From Gemmatimonadota bacterium (GTDB taxonomy: Bacteria; Gemmatimonadota; Gemmatimonadetes; Longimicrobiales; Longimicrobiaceae), in assembly GCA_019240375.1 (NCBI GenBank), contig JAFAYN010000013.1:1-7765 (forward strand): 7,765 nt of DNA, in the 5' to 3' direction. The position numbers and the translations under genes were made by a program. This document shows, piece by piece, positions 5,301-7,765 of the stretch. The notes beneath the pieces are model-generated. The model was not told the DNA's origin and searched no databases. It worked only from the letters and a program-made list of their open reading frames with translations. How positions within the stretch are numbered: the first letter of the stretch is position 1; each line of letters opens with the position of its first letter.

Positions 5301-7765
5301 CGAGTACCGGACGCACCTCTTCTCGCCGGAGCTGGTCGGCCACTGGACCCGGCGCTTCGTGGAGGTGCTGGAGGCGGCGGTCGCGGACCCCGGGCGGCGG
5401 CTCGCCGAGCTGGACGCGCTCCTCGACGTCGGGATGCGCGGGGAAGGGGAGGCGGCCGGGCGCGCCCACTGGGCGCGGCAGTCGGAGGGCCCGGAGCCCC
5501 GCCTGTGGGTCGAGCGGGACGACCCGGTGGAGACGACGACCGCCGCCGTCCGCGGCGAGCTGCCGGCGGAGGTGGCCGGCGCCCTGGCGGGGTCCGCGGG
5601 GCGCACCCGCGCCCCGGCCGGCGCCGTCCTCCTGGCCGCGTGGAAGGCGCTCCTCCACCGGCTGGGCGCCGGTGGGATCGTGCGCGTCGGGGTGTCCGTG
5701 GACGGACGCGTAGACGGGCACCTCCCCGTCGCCACGCGCGTCGAGGCGGAGCTTTCCTTCGCCTCCCTGGTGGAGCGGATGCGGGACGCCCTGGAGGACT
5801 CTGCGGCGTGGCGGTCGTGCTTCGACGGGGAACGGCTCCGCGCCAGTGGGTACGCCCCGCTCCGCGTGGGCTTCACCGTCGTTCAGGAGCCTGAGGTCTG
5901 CGTGGAGGAGGATCCCTTCGCGCTGCACCTCCGGGTGGGCCCCGGCCCGGCGCTGGCGCTCGTCGGGGGGGAGACATTTTCTCAGGCGCAGCTCGCCCTC
6001 CTGCTGGAGCGGTACACGACGCTCCTGGCGGACGCGCTCGCCCGGCCGGAGGTGCCGGTCGGTGGGCTGGCGGTGATGAGCGGCGCCGAGCGGCGGCGCG
6101 TGCTGGAGGAGTTCGGCGGCGGTGGCACCCGGCCTGGCTCGGAGCCGGGGACGGTGCTCGCTTGGATCGACGCTCAAGCGGCGCGCACTCCCTCCGCTCC
6201 CGCCGTCCGCTCCGGCGCCGTGACGGTTGCCTACGGGGAGCTGAACGCCCGCGCCAACCGCCGCGCCCGGCACCTGCGCACCCTGGGCGTGGGGCCGGAG
6301 ACCCGGGTGGGGATCATGCTCCCCCCCTCGCCGGAGCGGGTGGAGAGCCTGCTGGCCGTGCTCAAGGCCGGGGGCGCGTACCTCCCGCTCGACCCCGAGT
6401 ACCCGCGCGAGCGGCTGGCCTTCATGGTGCGGGACGCCGCGCTCCCGCTGGTGCTCACCACCGCCTCGCTGCGCGGCCGGGTCCCCACGGAAGCGGGGAC
6501 GGCCGTGGTGGCGTGGGACGAGGTGGAGGAGGCGGTCGCGGCGTACCCGGACGGGGACCTCGGCTCCCCACCCGACCCGGCTTCGGCCGCGTACCTGATC
6601 TACACCTCCGGCTCCACCGGCACCCCCCGGGGCGTGGTGGTGGAGCACCGGGCGCTCGCCGCGCACGCCCTGGCCGTGCGGGCGCACTACGGGCTGGGGG
6701 AGGGGGACCGGGTCCTCCAGTTCGCCTCCTTCAACTTCGACGCCTCGGTGGAGCAGATGCTCCCCCCACTGGCCGCCGGGGCGTGCGTGGTCCTGCGCGG
6801 CGAGGCGGTCCCCGGCGTGGAGGCGCTGGCCCGGTACGTGGACGACGGGGTCACGGTGCTCAACCTCCCGACGGCGCAGTGGCACCTCCTGGCCGATGCC
6901 TGGGCGCGCGGCGAGGGGCTTCCCGACGCGAGCGGGGTGCGCCTGGTCATCGCGGGGGGCGAGGCGATGCTCCCCCACCACGCCGGCCTGTGGCGGAAGA
7001 CCCCCGCGGGCGGCGCCCGGCTGCTCAACGCCTACGGCCCCACGGAAGCGGTGGTGACCGCCACCACCTTCGAAGTCCCGGCGGGCTTCCCCGCGGAGGC
7101 TCGCGCGCGGGTCCCCATCGGCCGTCCGTTCGGGGAGCGCTCGGCGTACGTGCTGGACGGCGCGCTGGAGCCGGTCCTGGTCGGTGTCCCCGGCGAGCTG
7201 TACCTGGGTGGGGTGGCGCTGGCGCGGGGGTACCTGGGGCGGCCGGAGCTCACGGCGGATCGCTTCGTCCCCGACCCGTTCGGGCGGACGCCCGGGGCGC
7301 GGCTGTACCGCACCGGCGACCGGGTCCGGCACGCGGAGGACGGCACGCTGGTCTTCCTCGGCCGCGCCGACGACCAGGTCAAGGTGCGCGGCTTCCGCAT
7401 CGAGCCGGGGGAGGTCGAGGCCGTGCTGGGCCGGCACCCGGAGGTCCGGGAGTGCGCGGTGGGGGCGGAAGAGCAGCAGGACGGGGCAAGGCGGCTGGTG
7501 GCGTACTGGGTCCCCCGGCGGGAGCCCCCTGCCGATCCGGCGGCGCTGCGCGCCTTCCTCCGGGAGCACCTCCCCGACCACATGGTCCCGGGCGTCTTCG
7601 TGGCGCTGGAGGCGATCCCGCTGACCCCGGCCGGCAAGGTCGACCGCCGCCGGCTCCCGGAGCAGCGCCCGATCGAGACGGAGCGCCCGGTGGTGGCCCC
7701 CTCCACCCCGGCCGAGGAGCGGGTGGCGGCGGTCTGGGCGGAGGTGATGCGGCAGGAGCGAGTGA
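949..7765 (+). CDS. Nonribosomal peptide synthetase, C-A-PCP-C-(half C)-A-PCP..., 3' end cut by window edge
   Basis: This frame is open from 949 to the window edge, at least 2272 codons, and is the true coding frame. All NRPS core motifs appear in order: C1 (HHLLMDG at residues 142-148), A1 ([11 protein letters not shown] at 611-621), PCP1 (LGGHS, Ser998), C2 (HHVTNDG at 1188-1194), a half-condensation segment (about 1505-1722), A2 ([11 protein letters not shown] at 1885-1895) and the first helix of PCP2. The enzyme is cytosolic. It activates amino acids as adenylates, loads them on phosphopantetheine arms and joins them into a peptide. The predicted substrates are glycine (A1) and possibly a basic residue (A2). 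ATG 949 is the first start after the in-frame TAA at 823-825; ATG 952 is equally possible. The only ribosome-site-like sequence is GGAAG at 930-934, 14 bases from 949, so initiation looks weak or unusual. The protein starts with a C domain, so it needs a donor made elsewhere. No thioesterase, epimerase or MbtH-like gene is visible. Confidence 0.97.
   Translation, partial: [2272 protein letters not shown]
2341..3795 (+). other. NRPS adenylation domain 1, predicted glycine, residues about 465-949
   Basis: Core motifs in order are LTYAEL (489-494), [11 protein letters not shown] (A2), [11 protein letters not shown] (A3, 611-621), FDIAGLEIF (A4, 656-664), NLYGPTETT (A5, 746-754), [14 protein letters not shown] (A6), YRTGDRVR (A7), [15 protein letters not shown] (A8, 851-865) and [10 protein letters not shown] (A10, Lys943). 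Aligning by eye to GrsA PheA gives specificity residues D657, I658, L661, Q700, L723, G725, L747, V755, W756 and K943, that is D-I-L-Q-L-G-L-V-W-K. From memory this differs only by Ile/Val from a glycine code known in cyanobacterial NRPSs. The catalytic motifs are intact, so the domain should be active. Confidence 0.9.
3382..3552 (+). repeat. Intragenic repeat, copy 1 (A1, motifs A6-A8)
   Basis: This stretch of A1 aligns without gaps to 7243-7413 in A2 at a constant offset of 3861 bp. It includes an identical 39-bp run (3514-3552 with 7375-7413), coding for [13 protein letters not shown], and an identical 21-bp run (3444-3464 with 7305-7325), coding for the YRTGD region. Identity extends to synonymous positions. 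Confidence 0.7.
3841..4060 (+). other. NRPS peptidyl carrier domain 1, residues about 965-1037
   Basis: [33 protein letters not shown] matches the carrier-domain pattern across helices 1 and 2; I give it here as [11 protein letters not shown]...[15 protein letters not shown]. Ser998 in LGGHS is the phosphopantetheine attachment site. It would carry the glycine activated by A1 and present it as acceptor to C1 and as donor to C2. Confidence 0.94.
4093..5430 (+). other. NRPS condensation domain 2 (LCL-type), residues about 1049-1494
   Basis: Motifs are [11 protein letters not shown] (1060-1070), [19 protein letters not shown] (His1189 and Asp1193 in HHxxxDG), [10 protein letters not shown] (1225-1234), [19 protein letters not shown] (Asn1345 retained), [15 protein letters not shown] and [10 protein letters not shown]. 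The MHHxxxDGWS and [10 protein letters not shown] wording is typical of LCL domains, which join two L (or glycine) residues, fitting the glycine predicted upstream. The domain looks complete and catalytically intact. It ends with its own C-terminal linker ([10 protein letters not shown]), before the additional half domain. Confidence 0.93.
5461..6110 (+). other. Half condensation domain (C-terminal subdomain only) between C2 and A2, residues about 1505-1721
   Basis: About 217 residues separate the end of C2 from the start of A2, where a linker of only tens of residues is usual. By eye the segment follows the C-terminal half of a condensation domain: [14 protein letters not shown] (like YWxxQLxGxPxL), [26 protein letters not shown] (like TLFxVLLAAxxxLLxRxxG), [10 protein letters not shown] (like VVVGxPVAGR), [21 protein letters not shown], and [19 protein letters not shown] followed by [17 protein letters not shown]. 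The N-terminal half with HHxxxDG is missing, as is the GFFxN segment after DGR. It cannot be a catalytic C domain by itself. It could be a structural accessory domain or a recombination remnant. The reading frame through it is intact. Confidence 0.75.
6150..7650 (+). other. NRPS adenylation domain 2, substrate uncertain (basic residue favoured), residues about 1735-2234
   Basis: Motifs are [11 protein letters not shown] (A1), [11 protein letters not shown] (A2), [11 protein letters not shown] (A3, 1885-1895; Arg1894 where Lys is usual), FNFDASVEQ (A4), [10 protein letters not shown] (A5), [14 protein letters not shown] (A6), YRTGDRVR (A7), [15 protein letters not shown] (A8) and [10 protein letters not shown] (A10, Lys2230). 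Specificity residues by eye are D1931, A1932, E1935, N1972, I2001, G2003, A2028, V2036, T2037 and K2230, that is D-A-E-N-I-G-A-V-T-K. From memory this resembles the bacitracin Lys code (DAESIGSVCK) and a cyanobacterial Arg code (DVENAGVVTK). The acidic Glu at the 239-equivalent position would suit a cationic side chain. The residue assignment is an inference. Confidence 0.88.
7243..7413 (+). repeat. Intragenic repeat, copy 2 (A2, motifs A6-A8)
   Basis: This is the partner of 3382-3552. It lies over the hinge between the large and small subdomains of A2, and the flanking A-domain sequence is visibly more diverged. Strong purifying selection plus codon bias, or gene conversion between modules, could each explain it. 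Confidence 0.7.
7690..7765 (+). other. Start of NRPS peptidyl carrier domain 2, cut by window edge
   Basis: After the A2 terminal motif the frame reads [20 protein letters not shown], the usual first helix of a carrier domain (TPxEExVAxIWxEVL). The DxFFxLGGxS phosphopantetheine site would lie just beyond the window, so carrier activity cannot be confirmed here. Confidence 0.75.

Noticed and set aside
5461..6110. An epimerization or methyltransferase domain in the extra segment before A2
   Set aside because: It has no HHxxxDG with the epimerase-type context and no SAM-binding glycine-rich motif. Its position before rather than after or within the A domain also argues against both. A condensation C-terminal half fits the residue pattern much better.
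2398..7581. Very long open frame on the minus strand (about 1727 codons) opposite the NRPS
   Set aside because: Its translation is low-complexity, rich in Arg, Gly, Pro and His, with no domain signature. Strong G/C bias at third positions of the sense strand removes stops from this antisense frame. All conserved motifs are in the plus-strand frame starting at 949.
1..7765. Mobile elements, CRISPR arrays, tRNA or rRNA genes
   Set aside because: I saw no terminal inverted repeats, transposase or integrase motifs, regularly spaced short repeats or RNA-gene signatures on reading both strands.

Overview
The window is GC-rich bacterial DNA, with G or C at nearly every third codon position. It holds two genes transcribed away from each other. 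Both run off the window, so neither stop codon is seen. High GC and a large modular nonribosomal peptide synthetase (NRPS) fit a secondary-metabolite-rich bacterium. Gemmatimonadota (Longimicrobium-like), Myxococcota or Actinomycetota are all possible. The style of the NRPS domains makes me lean to the first, but no phylogenetic marker is present.

Layout. (1) Positions 1-661, minus strand: a small multi-pass membrane protein of the TMEM175 (DUF1211) potassium-channel family, complete at its N-terminus, with a strong Shine-Dalgarno. (2) Positions 662-948: a 287-bp divergent intergenic region. It contains a sharp AT-rich island (about 786-846) with promoter-like boxes facing the NRPS, then a GC-rich leader with a two-stem inverted repeat (881-921) and a run of eight C just before the NRPS start. 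(3) Positions 949 to the right edge, plus strand: one continuous NRPS reading frame of at least 2272 codons.

NRPS layout: C1 - A1 - PCP1 - C2 - half-C - A2 - PCP2 (start only). C1 looks like a DCL-type condensation domain and sits at the very N-terminus. The protein is therefore built to accept an acyl or peptidyl chain from another protein that this window does not encode. A1 reads D-I-L-Q-L-G-L-V-W-K at the ten specificity positions, which points to glycine. C2 is LCL-type and would join that chain to the residue loaded by A2, whose code D-A-E-N-I-G-A-V-T-K is closest, from memory, to Lys/Arg-type codes. The predicted step is X-Gly-(basic residue?), continuing to the right of the window.

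The least ordinary part is about 220 residues between C2 and A2 (nt about 5461-6110). It looks like the C-terminal half of a condensation domain without the HHxxxDG catalytic half. The rest is recognisable NRPS enzymology. I see no RNA genes, CRISPR arrays, insertion sequences, integrases or transposases.
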